Source: Anodontia alba
Lineage: Eukaryota > Mollusca > Bivalvia > Lucinida > Lucinidae
Assembly: GCA_964016985.1 (NCBI GenBank)
Contig: OZ024821.1
Coordinates: 124,432,035 to 124,496,034 of the forward strand
Reading direction: 5' to 3'
Length of the DNA stretch: 64,000 nt
Shown here: piece after piece, positions 11,854 through 23,034 of the stretch
Numbering within the stretch: position 1 is the stretch's first letter
Layout: the number at the start of each line of letters is the position of its first letter
Notes under the pieces: model-generated
The model's database searches: none
The model's input: only the letters and a program-made list of their open reading frames with translations
What the model was told of the DNA's origin: nothing
Program-made: the position numbers and the translations under genes

Positions 11854-12111
11854 GTGTCAAATTTTCTGGACCAGACTAGTTAGTTTCAAACATTCCGGAA
11901 TGGACTAATTGATCGCAAAGTACCAAAAACTATAAACTACACTAAAAGCTGTAGAGAATGAAGAGAGTCAGTTTGGCTGTTACTGAAATTATTTTCGGGC
12001 AGCTTGCATTTGCTTTGTCGATAACATTTTGTCACGGTGAAGACAAATTAATCGTTAAATGCTATTGCTTTGTCCTGTTTGTCAGTATATTTTTACCTTG
12101 AACCTTAAGTG

Positions 12112-12114
<3 letters not shown>

Positions 12115-12177
<63 letters not shown>
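12115..12177. repeat. GT dinucleotide microsatellite
   Basis: About 28 GT repeats, followed by a G-rich stretch (GGGGCGGGGGGTAAGGGG at 12210-12227). Confidence 0.95.
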
Positions 12178-12178
<1 letters not shown>

Positions 12179-12229
12179 TTGTGAATGTGTGCGTGTGTGT
12201 GTTTGTTTTGGGGCGGGGGGTAAGGGGTG

Positions 12230-13340
12230 GAATATTACTTGTTTCTAACGGTTTAATTGCGTTTTAGTGTTTTCAACAGTTTTTGGGACCTAATGAACCA
12301 CTACTAAAATTTTTTAGCTACATTTTGTACAGGTTGTTTAGAGTTTTCGTTTCATTATTTACATCCTTTCAGATTCTTGTGTATACTTCAGTCATAATTA
12401 GTTTCAGGGTTTGTTTTATATTTTTATTGTAGTAACGTTTCTTTTTTCTAATAAAGCTGTTTATATTTGTTTTGAAACAGGTAGGGTCGGATTAATTTCA
12501 TGTCGAAAAGTTAGTTTGACCTATTCCATTTCTGTAGTCAACTAATGTGTTGAAATTTCGTGTACAAGAAAGTATTGCTTGCGTTTTGCATTTTTGCCAC
12601 ATAATCACCGGCTAGACTATACTAATCACCGTCAAAAAGATTAAACCTGCACATGAAAATGAATTTACATGGGAAACTTAAGGCAGAAATATTTTTTCCT
12701 ACTTTGCACTTTGTCATAAATCCTCATTAAATGTTTAATAATGGCAGCAGAAGGTTCTCCGAAATAGACTTATTCACTGTTGTCACGTCCCTGTTTTATC
12801 TTGAATATATTTTACATGTACATAGTATAAAAAGAAGTTTGTATCGATTTTTATTAACCAGGTTAGATTAATGCATGTGTAACTGGAGCGCTGATTATGA
12901 TGACAGTTTTACTTTTTAAGCAAGTAGGTACACTTTAGCTTTCAAGTTACGGTATTACGGTAATCACGAGATAGTTATGCTGAGGGTGTATTTGATTATT
13001 TACGTCTATATACTTGAGCGGTTACCAGAACACTATATATTCCGAGTGAACCTAGGTTTGGTGATCAATATCTTCACTGTTCTGGGATTGACTTTCGTCT
13101 CAAGGCTATCTTTTGAAAAGGGAGACAATTTTCTGTCGTAATTTTGCAGTTTTGTAGCGTTCCGAGAGAAAAATGTTTTTTACTTCATAGTTTTAGCAGT
13201 TGCTGTGTGAAACTTTGCACCGTTCGGACAATCGAACAGGTTATTTTAAATCTTGACTATCACGGTATTCTTGTGAATATTATTTTTAGATCTTGAATTT
13301 CACGGATTACTTGTGGACACAATGTTTCAAAACGTGCCAC
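12230..13340. other. Non-coding stretch of intron 7
   Basis: No gene, strong repeat or RNA gene is recognised. The sequence is AT-rich and free of obvious MITE ends, which is unusual for this window. Confidence 0.35.
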
Positions 13341-13345
13341 ATTAC

Positions 13346-13470
13346 TATAAAAGTTCCCTGGTTGAATAGAACGATACACACTACAAATTTATTTCATCGA
13401 AGACTGATCCTTGTCTTCCTTTTTCTAATCTTCATGTTGTGTTGTATCTGGGGAATCTGACCATGGTAAG
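13346..13470 (+). promoter_or_regulatory. Possible plus-strand promoter with ATG|GTAAGT first exon
   Basis: TATAAAAG at 13346-13353 is followed 110 bases later by ACCATGGTAAGTC, an ATG directly joined to a strong splice donor. A first exon that holds only 5' UTR and ATG would look like this. No downstream plus-strand exon was recognised, so this may be chance. Confidence 0.2.
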
Positions 13471-13599
13471 TCAATAATTTATTTTAATTTTATTCTTGCA
13501 ATATTCTTGCTCGTCTTTACCGCAGCTAAAATTCGAGTAGGTAAATTTATTGCTTTACTACGTTGCGATTTTATGTATCATTCGTACTTACAAACCCGG

Positions 13600-13790
13600 C
13601 ATGATAAGTAGATAGACCCTGATCAGATGTGTATACTTTGGTTATATGTGTACACCCTGATCAGACGAATAAGTCGTGTCGGGTGTGTAAACTATAAACC
13701 AAATAGGGAGGTTAAGTTTAATCGATTCTATGGATCCTGATCAGTCTAGTGAGTCTGATAGGTTCTGTAGACCCTGATCGGAATGCAATC
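13600..13790. repeat. CCTGATCAG-containing short repeats
   Basis: CCCTGATCAG-type motifs recur every 35-75 bases with GTGTGTA and GTAGACCCTGAT flanks. Highly diverged. Confidence 0.35.
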
Positions 13791-14221
13791 ATTAATATTT
13801 TTATTTGAATAAGATAAATGGATCGGCGCAATGATAGCACTACCGTACTTTGATATTACATATTCTCATCTGACATGTACATACCAGACATATACGCTTA
13901 GATGTATGACAGTTAGGCGTTATGTCGTTATGTTAGCCGCACACACCGTACATATACGCGTAAAAATACGCTACCGTTAGGCGTTATATTAACTGCATAC
14001 ACATTCATTAGTTAGCGCGATTTACACAAATGACATAGACTATATTCACCTTGAACACATATACAGAGGTCCTTTTTATTTTAATCACAAGTCTGTTTAC
14101 TAGAATATTTTACGGTGAAATGGCTCAAGCAGCAAGGGGTCATGTTTGAGGCTATGACGATGGCATGTTGATATTGTACCCAGTGATTTAAGTGGGGACG
14201 ATGTGTGATCGTGTAATCATT

Positions 14222-14367
14222 GTGGTATCATGGCAGTTATAATTTATTTTAGCCTTTAACGTTCTAAAGGAATTCTTACAGTGGAAGGCGCATGTGGTAT
14301 AATGGCAGTTATAATTTATTTTAGCCTTTAACGTTCTAAAGGAATTCTTACAGTGGAAGACGCATGG
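14222..14367. repeat. 73-bp perfect-type tandem duplication
   Basis: TGGTATCATGGCAGTTATAA starts at 14222 and recurs at 14295 with only a few differences over the unit, so the duplication is recent. Confidence 0.85.
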
Positions 14368-14970
14368 GTTCTTCCTGTAAGAATGTGTAATCGTCGAGAT
14401 GCCATTCCTCCGATTAGTTAATACAGATGTCAGATATATTCTGACTGTGTGTCTGCCTGTGTTGAATTTTTTTTTTTTTTACAATATTATGTCATTAACA
14501 GCGTCCATGTGGTTTTAGGATCTGATTTTGCTATATAATAATCAATTGCAACGGACTTGTCGCATTTATAACATTTGGCGTACACACTCTGTATATCTAG
14601 TGGAAATTAATAAGGAAATATCTTGTCATGTTTGATATCGAGAGTTCTAGGACATGATACTTATTTTCAGGTCCCGTATCCGTTTATGTTGTTTCACCAC
14701 TGTTATCGTCACTATGATTGACCATCAAATGTTTTCCGGCAAGTTTTGTTCAAAGTTCTATAGAAACAAGTGTTAGTGATAACCGGAAATATCATGGAGG
14801 ATACATCCGTGGACAAGTTACGTAATTACTTCAAATTTATATTATATTTAATTATGGAAATATAATTAAATAAACAGTTTTTTCAGATTGTGAAGTTTAA
14901 CAGTACTGTGGATTATGGAAGCTTCGGAACGTAGAAATTGGAACATGGAAATTTGAACTTTAATTATAGT

Positions 14971-14971
14971 T

Positions 14972-15019
<48 letters not shown>
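14971..15019. repeat. Poly-T tract, about 49 bases
   Basis: A long uninterrupted T run; slippage-prone and a likely assembly weak point. Confidence 0.9.
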
Positions 15020-15020
<1 letters not shown>

Positions 15021-15179
15021 AACTTTTTAAATACATGCTTGTTTTTATTTTACAAAGTGTTGTGTTTATCCTCTGATTGCTTCTGATTGCGTCTAGTCCA
15101 TCGTCACCGGCCCAACGCTCGTCCGATCACGTGACAACTGTTTAGTACGAATAGGACAACGGTTACAGATGTCTTAATA

Positions 15180-15519
15180 CAGTCAAATTTCAATGGCTGG
15201 AATATCTTCGGGACCATGGAAATTTGTTCGAGGCATGGGTAGTTCGAGTCACTAAGGGTTCCTCACGGCGACAGGTAAGGAAGTAAATGGCGATAAATGT
15301 ACTCATTAGGATCGCCTCATCGAGGCGATTCTAATGAGTACATTTAAGAGGCGATTCTAATGAGTACATTTAACGTACAATTTCATGATAGACTTAGAAA
15401 AATTCTCTAAATAGTTGATTCCTTGATCTATCGGAAGAATTTCGTAAGGATTCAAAAAACGAGTTTGAATGAGCCATGGCCAACAAGCTATCGAAGTTCG
15501 AGCTACTGAACTTCGACTG
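15180..15519. mobile_element. MITE family B copy, intact ends
   Basis: TA then CAGTCAAATTTCAATGGCT at the left; AGCTACTGAACTTCGACTG then TA at the right, imperfect inverted repeats. The centre has the GATCGCCTCATCGAGGCGAT hairpin flanked by ATGTACTCATTAG. A partial second copy of the hairpin follows at 15350. Confidence 0.75.
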
Positions 15520-15580
15520 TATGTCGACTGTATGTAAGTTGAATGCGGTAGATCAGGTAATCATACAGATAAAAACTCAC

Positions 15581-15767
15581 GTTGGCATCTATCGTCAAGG
15601 ATTATATATGGTTCTTCACAGACACATGTGTAAGTTCCATTAACAAGTAAACACGTTTCATAGTCGTCACAGCCTGGAAGATCTGTTGCCACCCAATATG
15701 CTCCCGAGTCATTGCGTATACAAGTGTACATCGTTTCACAATCGTCCGATGTAATATTGGCTCCTAA
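15581..15767 (-). CDS. Exon 7: VWC/EGF-like cysteine-rich segment
   Basis: This exon follows TIL in phase 0 and encodes about 62 residues: DDCETMYTC, WVATDLPGCDDYETC, NGTYTCVC, and DDRC at the end. In FCGBP/zonadhesin repeats the same place holds a short E/VWC-like segment between TIL and the next VWD, so the assignment rests on position and cysteine pattern. There are several potential N-glycosylation sites (NIT, NDS, NGT). The acceptor is aaatttcag|TTA, the donor CAAC|GTGAGT, and the end is phase 1 (187 nt). A MITE with a TCGA-type inverted repeat ends about 60 bases past the donor. Confidence 0.85.
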
Positions 15768-15925
15768 CTGAAATTTACATGCATAATAGGAACATATCAA
15801 AAGAAAAGGAGTTTAATGGCATACCTTGGCATATCTGGACAATGTAGGCCCAGATAAGCCTGTGCAATCTAAATAGAACATACCTCTGTCCGCATACAGA
15901 TTCAGAGAAGGTGTAGAAAACATTA

Positions 15926-15960
15926 AAAAAAAAAATTAAAAAAAAAAAATAAAAAAAAAA
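15926..15960. repeat. Interrupted poly-A tract
   Basis: A run of A with a few T, just upstream (gene sense) of exon 7. Confidence 0.8.
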
Positions 15961-16140
15961 CGCCAAAAATAAACAAAAACAGAACTGATCATACTCCATA
16001 CTCCAGGAAATTTTGACACGTAACGATTGCCTCCCACCCCGTTCTCACTTGTGTAGGAGATGCGTGTGGAAATGAGGATTGCTCCTAAGGAACATAATCA
16101 TATTTCTCGCTCTTCATTCCACTAAGCAAATGGGAGCAAA

Positions 16141-16420
16141 TTGTTTGTTTCTGTTGAGGTTTTACGGCAATCAACCCATTGGGTCATGTCGAGCGCGGTC
16201 AGTTAACCTAAAGCTTAGTCGTCTAAGCGGTTTACCAGTCTTGTGCACATGCTTTCGCAAGAGACTGACTACTGCCTTCCTTGAATCAGCGAAAGGGAGA
16301 TAATGACCGTAGAAAATATTTCATGATTAATCTTCACGAACGAATTTTGCTGGGGTCCAACCTGCAACCTCCTGATCACTAGTGGGACGCGCATCAAACT
16401 GAGCCACCGAGACCGGCAGG
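16141..16420 (-). mobile_element. tRNA-derived SINE
   Basis: The 3' tail TTGTTTGTTTCTGTTGAGG lies at the left; the tRNA-like head with GAGCCACCGAGACCGG is at the right. The body has CTTGAATCAGCGAAAGGGAG and AAAATATTTCATGATTAATC. It matches the copy at 33941-34236. Confidence 0.75.
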
Positions 16421-16570
16421 AGAGAACATACAAAAACAATAAATACATTTTCAGGAAAGCAACTTACAAAATGATTTGACTTCTTTCTGAAAATGGGTCT
16501 ACCCTTTTCTCAGAAGCAACTTGATTTTCAGAAAAACACAACGAAGCCACATATATAATCTCTCGCCAAA

Positions 16571-16882
16571 AGTTGACTCTCGCTATCTCTACCTCGCTTA
16601 TCTCGAATAACCGCTTATCTAGAAGTGAAAATCTGGTCCCCGCCTAAACATGAAAATCTAACAACAGGTAAAAATATTGTGAAAAAGACGAGAGCAATTT
16701 CTCCTCTTTTCCACAATATTTTCAATATATCTCAATCTTCAAGAATCTAATTAGATATATATTTATTAAATGTGGTTAATCGAATTATTTTTTCCTCAAT
16801 TCTGCATATCTGATATGTCGATGATTGGATATCTCGAAGCATTTTATCGAGTCCCTTGGAATCGAGATGACAAGAGTCGACC
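16571..16882. mobile_element. MITE family C (pogo-like ends), copy 2
   Basis: Ends AGTTGACTCTCGCTATCTC and AGAGTCGACCGT; internal AATCTGGTCCCC, CTAACAACAGGTAAAAATATT and GATATGTCGATG are shared with copies at 11454 and 44592. Confidence 0.75.
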
Positions 16883-17149
16883 GTATATATCTTACACAAT
16901 TGGTCATTTAATATGAAATTTATAAAACGAGCCTTCGGTGAATTTGATAAATTTCATGCGAAATGAACACTCGTGTACATTTCTATCATATGGCCGTTTT
17001 AAAATGAACTTAAAAATCTGAACAGTCAAGCAGAAAATAAACGGTTGATATTGATGTCGTCATGACTTTACTTGTTCCCGCCAAAATTTTGTGAAACGTG
17101 TGGTCAATACGATTTTTATGACAGAACGTCATGCCACTGACTAACAGCA

Positions 17150-17445
17150 TCGTCATATGATGGCTCATTTGAATGCGCGTGGGGCTGGTGATCAGGAGGT
17201 TGCGGTTTTAACTCCCGTCGTGTCGGCAACATACTTTCGTGGATAATGATTATGATATGTTTTAAACGGTCATTATCTCCCTTCCGCTGATTCAAGAAAG
17301 GCGGCGCAACAATGTGCACAATACTAGTTAACCGCTTAGAAGACTAAGCCTGCACAGTAAAAGTGTGGTTAGGTAAACTGATCGCACTTGACATGACCCC
17401 ACTTGGTTGACTAGACCGTAAATCCTCAACACAAACAAACAAACA
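17150..17445 (+). mobile_element. tRNA-derived SINE
   Basis: The head has TGGCTCATTTGAATGCG (degenerate A box) and GCGGTTTTAACTCCC (degenerate B box). The body has GGTCATTATCTCCCTTCC and GATTCAAGAAAG, and the tail CCTCAACACAAACAAACAAAC. Confidence 0.75.
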
Positions 17446-17642
17446 TTCACATACATATTACATGTCATTCACATTATCAGCTTTAACACTCTATATGCTA
17501 AATAGCCTAGCTGCTAGGCTAATATATAAGTATATTTGTCACTTTTTGTTTACTTATTATTTTTTCATTTATATTCTACTTTGTGATTCAATGTTTAGCT
17601 AGTCTATGAGTGAATTTTTCTTCTGTGGTTGTCTCTGAAATA

Positions 17643-17860
17643 GGGCCACGTAGCCTAGTGGATGACATTTAATCCATTAGGTTTCTCATCACTGTGGTTC
17701 GAGCCTCGCTCGGGACTCAGGTGGGAAAGCCAAGTTCTGCTTAGGGATGGTCAGGTGTTTTTTCCCCGGGTTCTCCGGTTTTCGCCTACCTTTGATGAAT
17801 GATCGGCTCGATATAAGTGAAAAATTCTTGAAAGGGCCGTAAAACCCAAATCAAAAAATG
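17643..17860 (+). mobile_element. Second type of tRNA-derived SINE
   Basis: The tRNA-like head has GTAGCCTAGTGGATGAC (A-box-like) and GGTTCGAGCCTCGCTC (B box). The body GGTGGGAAAGCC, GGGTTCTCCGGTTTTCGCC differs from the other SINE family, and it ends GGGCCGTAAAACCC. Confidence 0.6.
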
Positions 17861-18192
17861 TCTCTGAAATATAATCCAGACCATATATATAGACTAGACA
17901 CAGAGCTCAATAAGACAAAAATGAAAAAAGTATATATATATCTAAGCCAATGGCAAGGTTACATGCTCAATCGCATACAAAATCAATGATTTGTTTTCCC
18001 TTATTTATCTTATTTATTCAAATTCAAAGTCTTGTTTTGTCTGAAACATAAGAAATATAAATATTTTTAATGTTGACTGTATATATTTATAGTAAGTAGG
18101 TTAAAGTTACGGCTTTCGGTTTCTGAATGTTCTGGTTGTACTTGCACAAAGTTAAACTCCGCCTCTCTTTAATCTTAACCACTCTCTTGGTT

Positions 18193-18340
18193 CATTCAGC
18201 ACACGACAAATTGGCGATATATTTCTTCTTTTCCCCAGAAAACAGGATTTGACATTGGAGACTTTTTTGCAAAATACCATATATACCCCCACCCGCTGCC
18301 AAATCATGTTTCTGGAGAAAAATATGTCGTCTGATTATAA
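18193..18340. repeat. MITE family D copy
   Basis: TTCAGCACACGACAAATTGG at the left and ATATGTCGTCTGATTATAA at the right flank TTTGACATTGGAG / ATCATGTTTCTGGAG. Confidence 0.5.
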
Positions 18341-18419
18341 TTTTATCCAGAGTGCTAAGCGTTAATAAACAAAAGGTTTTCTTAATTACGTCTGAGTCTT
18401 TAAACGCCATCATAAAAAC

Positions 18420-18760
18420 AAATAGTTCGGTAACTCAGAACTCAGGAATAACTAAAAACTTAAGCACTTTGTATGTTAAAATAACAATGTTAAACTATAA
18501 AACCCCGCAATTATCGTATCGCGGGCAGATTACTCCGTAAAAAATTTGACGAACCCATTAGCAATCCAAAACCAGATCTCCACAATATCAATGCGCATAC
18601 CTACTTTGGTGAAAATCCATTGATGTGTACTCAAGTTATCATCCGGAAACGAAAAACGGTCGGACGGACGTACGACTGACTAATTGATGGACGGATGGAC
18701 AGACACGGACGTCCAATGTAAAACCATAATACCCGCCACTATCGTGTGGCGGTTTATAAA
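18420..18760. repeat. GGACGGAC-type repeats in intron 6
   Basis: Two related pieces, AAAACCCCGCAATTATCGTATCG (18499) and AAAACCATAATACCCGCC (18721), flank short GGACGGAC repeats at 18660-18715. No gene. Confidence 0.35.
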
Positions 18761-18867
18761 AAAGGAAACTCGGAATAGGGGTAAGAAACCTGATCTTCGC
18801 TGGGCGTACATACAATCTTGTCAGAAATGCTGTTCCCTGGCTCATATAGCCCCAACTTTGCACTTAC

Positions 18868-19073
18868 CGGGTAGTATTTACCGTTCCAAATACATCCGCA
18901 CCTTGGTATAGGTATGCAGTCCCCATCAGGATTCTCCAAGACGGAACCATTCACACACACACATCCTTCATATGGTATATCGCCAGGGCCTGGTGCTGGT
19001 GGATTAGGGACCATACAAAACGCCTGATCACCGATTATGTAATTGTCATAAGCTGCATTATCTCCACATGGGT
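18868..19073 (-). CDS. Exon 6: shortened TIL (trypsin-inhibitor-like) domain
   Basis: The exon encodes residues about 390-458, starting PCGDNAAYDN and ending with GCVCVNGSV, GDCIPIPRCGC and GKYYP. This is the C-terminal half of a TIL domain, which normally follows C8. A full TIL has ten cysteines; only about seven are seen, and the segment that normally carries the ACPPTC-like cysteines is replaced by a proline-rich FCMVPNPPAPGPGD stretch. Phase is 1 in and 0 out (206 nt); the acceptor is tctacag|AC and the donor CCCG|GTAAGTG. TIL domains can inhibit proteases, but in this arrangement they are usually structural. Confidence 0.87.
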
Positions 19074-19184
19074 CTGTAGACAAGATACAAACACAAAACA
19101 AGAATTACAAACAAGGAAATCGCGAAACGATAACCCGGGGGCGGGGGGTAGGGGAGTGGGGGAGGGGGCACAAAACATTTAAAT

Positions 19185-19250
19185 AATGTCGATACAACGT
19201 TGAATCGACGTTGTTTCAACGTTGTGTGCCTGTTCGGTCTGTCGCGACTA
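19185..19250. repeat. ACGTT-motif repeat
   Basis: TCGATACAACGTTGAATCG, CGACGTTGTTTCAACGTTG: the short motif that also makes up 29985-30075 and 52470-52530. Confidence 0.6.
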
Positions 19251-19660
19251 CTGGCGGTGTTCAGGAAACAGAGCAAAACGCACGGACTAAACATTGTTCA
19301 GCCACGCGTGAAAAGTTAGTCAGAGTCGGTAATGGTCGATGGCAGACGACAGGGTGCATCTTGATGGATGTGTGTATGAAGTTTCATTAGTCTAGAAGCA
19401 TCGGTATTTTAGAAAGCGGCTATACGCAGAGGCTTTGTTTTTGATGAAGCCGACGCCAACGCCAACGCCAATTTCAACAAGGATGACGGAAAGTGATCAT
19501 CATGCAGTCCCTGATTGCTTAAGCATTCGCGAGAAAAAAATCAGAAAAGAACAACAACAAGTACAAACAACTTGCAATCTGCAAACACTGACTCACACAA
19601 ATATACGACAAAAAATACAAAAAACAAACATTTACAACAAAAACAACCTGAAAACATCGG

Positions 19661-19678
19661 TATATATATATATATATA
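19661..19678. repeat. TA dinucleotide run
   Basis: Nine TA repeats. Confidence 0.85.
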
Positions 19679-19692
19679 CCCCTATTTGGCTA

Positions 19693-19815
19693 TTTCAGCA
19701 GGCGACAACTTGGTGTTACAATTGTGTCACGAAACAGACAGAATTGTCAAATCCTAGGATTTCCTGTTTATCCCTAGGGAAAATAATAGAACAAATACTC
19801 AATGTCGTCTGCCGA
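19693..19815. repeat. MITE family D copy
   Basis: TTCAGCAGGCGACAACTTGG to CAATGTCGTCTGCCGAG, with GTCAAATCCTAGGATTTCC in the middle. A poly-T run (19816-19843) follows. Confidence 0.6.
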
Positions 19816-19954
19816 GTTTTTTTTTTTTTTTTTTTTTTTTTTTATCCAGGGTGCTTAGTGTCAAAGGCCCCTAAGTCTCCCAGCATACACTTTACTGTAC
19901 TATACATGTACCTATTTCAAAGGTGACATTCAGGTAATATATAACAACGTTTCA

Positions 19955-22645
19955 AACAAGAGGGCCATGATGGCCCTGTAACGCTCACCTGAGCAACATA
20001 GCACTTTGAGAGCCTGATCTAGAACTGATCAAGGCAAACATTCTGATCAAAGCTCAAAATGATTATAACAAAGTTTTCTGCTGATTTGGCCCGGTGACCT
20101 AGTTTTTGATACCAAGCGACCCAGTTTCGAACCTAGTTTTTGATACCAAGCGACCCAGTTTCGAACTTGACCTAGAACTCATCAAGACAAACATTTTGTG
20201 CAAGATTCATGATGATTGCTTGAAAAATTTGACCGCTACAGTGATAACAAGATTTTACGCTTATTTGGCCAGGTGACCTAGTTTTTGACCCCAGGTGTTC
20301 CAGTTTCGAACTTGACCTAGAAATCATCAAGACAAACATTTTGAGCCAGATTCATGATGATTGTTTCAAAAATGTGACCGCTAGAGTGTTACAAGATTTT
20401 CTGCTGATTTGGCCCGGTGACCTACTTTTTGACCCCAAGTGACCCAGTTTCAAACATATCCTAGAACTCATCAAGACAAACATTTTGAGTAAGATTCATG
20501 ATAATTGCTTCAAAAATGTGACCGCTAGAGTGTTAACAAGGTTTTCTGCAGGTTTGGCCTGGTGACTTAGTTTTTTGACACCACGTGACCCAGTTTCGAA
20601 CCTGACCTAGAAATCATCAGGACAAACATTTTGAGCAAGATTCATGATTATTGCTTCAAAAATGTGACCGCTAGAGTGTTAACAAGGTTTTCTGCTGATT
20701 TGGCCCGGTGACCTAGTTTTTGACTCCAAGTGACCCAGTTTTGACCTCGACCTATAAATCATCAAGACAAACATTTTGAGCAAGATTCATGATGATTGCT
20801 TCAAAAAGTGACTGCTAGAGTGTTAAAAAGGTTTTCTGCTGATCTGGCCAGGTGACCTAGTTTTGACCCCAAGTGACCCATTTTCGAACTTGACCTAGAA
20901 ATCATCAAGACAAACATATTGAGCAAGATTCATGATGATTGCTTAAAAAATGTGACCGCGAGAGTGTTAACAAGGTTTTCTACTGATCTGGCCCAGTGAC
21001 CTAGTTTTTGACCCCAAGTGACCCAGTTTCGAACTTGGCCTAGAAATCATTAAGACAAACATATTGAGCAAGATTCATGAGGATTGCTTTAAAAATGTGA
21101 CTGCTAGAGTGTTAACAAGGTTTTCTGCTGATCTGGCTAGGTGACCTAGTTTTTGACCCCAGGTGACTCAGTTTCAGACTTGACCTAGAAATCATCAAAA
21201 CAAATATATTGAGCAAGATTAATGATGATTGCTTCAAAAATGTGACCGCTAGAGTGTTAACAAGGTTTTCTGCTGATCTGGCCCGGTGACCTAGTTTTTG
21301 ACCCCAAGTGACCCAGTTTCGAACTTGACCTAGAAATCATCAAGACAAACATATTGAGCAAGATTCATGATGATTGCTTCAAAAATGTGACCGCTAGAGT
21401 GTTAACAAGGTTTTCTGCTGATCTGGCCAGGTGACCTAGTTTTTGACCCCAGGTGACCCAGTTTTAAACTTGACCTAGAATTCATCAAGATAAACAAAAT
21501 GAGCAAGATTCATGATGATTGCTTTAAAAATGTGACCGCTAGAGTGTTAACAAGGTTTTCTGCTGGTCTGACCCGGTGACCTAGTTTTTGACGCCAAGTG
21601 ACCCAGTTTCGAACTTGACCTAGAAATCAAGACAAACATATTGAGCAAGATTCATGATGATTGCTTCAAAAATGTGACCGCTAGAGTGTTAACAAGGTTT
21701 TCTGCTGATCTGGCCAGGTGACCTAGTTTTTGACCCCAGGTGACCCAGTTTCGAACTTGACCTAGAAATCATCAAGACAAATATATTGAGCAAGATTCAT
21801 GATGATTGCTTCAAAAATGTGACCGCTAGAGTGTTAACAAGGTTTTCTGCTGATCTGGCCAGGTGACCTAGTTTTTGACCCCAGGTGACCCAGTTTTAAA
21901 CTTGACCTAGAATTCATCAAGATAAACAAAATGAGCAAGATTCATGATGATTGCTTTAAAAATGTGACCGCTAGAGTGTTAACAAGGTTTTCTGCTGGTC
22001 TGACCCGGTGACCTAGTTTTTGACGCCAAGTGACCCAGTTTCGAACTTGACCTAGAAATCAAGACAAACATATTGAGCAAGATTCATGATGATTGCTTCA
22101 AAAATGTGACCGCTAGAGTGTTAACAAGGTTTTCTGCTGATCTGGCCAGGTGACCTAGTTTTTGACCCCAGGTGACCCAGTTTCGAACTTGACCTAGAAA
22201 TCATCAAGACAAATATATTGAGCAAGATTCATGATGATTGCTTCAAAAATGTGACCGCTAGTGTTAACAAGGTTTTCTGCTGATCTGGCCCGGTGACCTA
22301 GTTTTTTACCCCAGGTGACCCAGTTTCGAACTTGACCTAGATTTAATAGAGGCAAACATTTTGAGCAAGTTTCATCAAGATTGGGTCAAAATTATGACCT
22401 GTAGAGTGTTAACAAGTTTTTCCTTTGATTTGACCTGGTGACCTAGTTTTTGACCCCAAGTAACCCAGTATCGAATTTGACCTAGATTTCATAGAGGCAA
22501 ACATTCTGATCAAGTTTCATCAAGACTGGGTCAAAACTGTGACCTCTAGAGTGTTAACAAACTAATTGTTGACGACGGACGACGGACGACGACGGACATA
22601 GGGTGATGACAATAGCTCACCCTGAGCTTATGCTCAGGTGAGCTA
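19955..22645 (+). mobile_element. Pearl-like tandem-array element 1 (145-bp core)
   Basis: The 5' cap is ACAAGAGGGCCATGATGGCC ... GCTCACCTGAGC. The 3' cap is AATTGTTGACGACGGACGACG ... ACATAGGG followed by the hairpin TAGCTCACCCTGAGC / GCTCAGGTGAGCTA. Between them lie about 16 units of 145 bp, each with GTGACCTAGTTTTTGACCCC, AGTGACCCAGTTTCGAACTT, CAAGATTCATGATGATTGC and TGTGACCGCTAGAGTG. Elements with a tandem core between fixed ends are known from bivalves (pearl and related Helitron-like nonautonomous elements); that class is inferred. No ORF of its own. Confidence 0.8.
21431..22294 (+). repeat. Two copies of a 432-bp higher-order repeat
   Basis: Three successive monomers (145, 142, 145 bp) starting at 21431 are repeated at 21863 almost without change, including the private variants TTTTAAACTTGACCTAGAATTC, AGATAAACAAAATGAGC and the 3-base deletion in AGAAATCAAGAC. 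The only difference noticed is a 2-base loss near 22261. Confidence 0.9.
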
Positions 22646-22721
22646 AAAATATGATCAAGCATTGTCCTTTCGACATCATTTGGACAGACATTTATGCTTG
22701 GCGTTTTATTTGCAAAGATGC

Positions 22722-22745
22722 TTTTTTTTTTTTTTTTTTTTTTTA
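22722..22745. repeat. Poly-T tract
   Basis: Run of T within AT-rich intron. Confidence 0.85.
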
Positions 22746-23034
22746 CTTTTTTTATTTTCTTTTAACATCTTTTATCTAAAACCTTCTCTTTTTTTCTTTA
22801 CTTATTTTCAGATAGAAAGGAAGGTTATGATCAGGAATCGATACAATTACCCGACACTTTCCGTTCCAAGACACCAAAGAGAAATAAGGGCTCTCTTAAT
22901 GTAACGGCACCACAATCATAACACTACAAGCAGAAAGCCAAAAGGGCAGTTACTGCCCATAAAATGGCCAAACGGCTTTCCAAAATAAAAATTGCACCAT
23001 GATCAAACATGCAAAGACATAGAATGACATATAT

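Noticed and set aside
18684..18911. Plus-strand frame over the end of exon 6
   Set aside because: Shadow of the TIL exon and of a GGACGGAC repeat.
19435..19926. 163-residue plus-strand frame
   Set aside because: It runs through a TA run, a family D MITE and a poly-T tract; no domain and no splice context.
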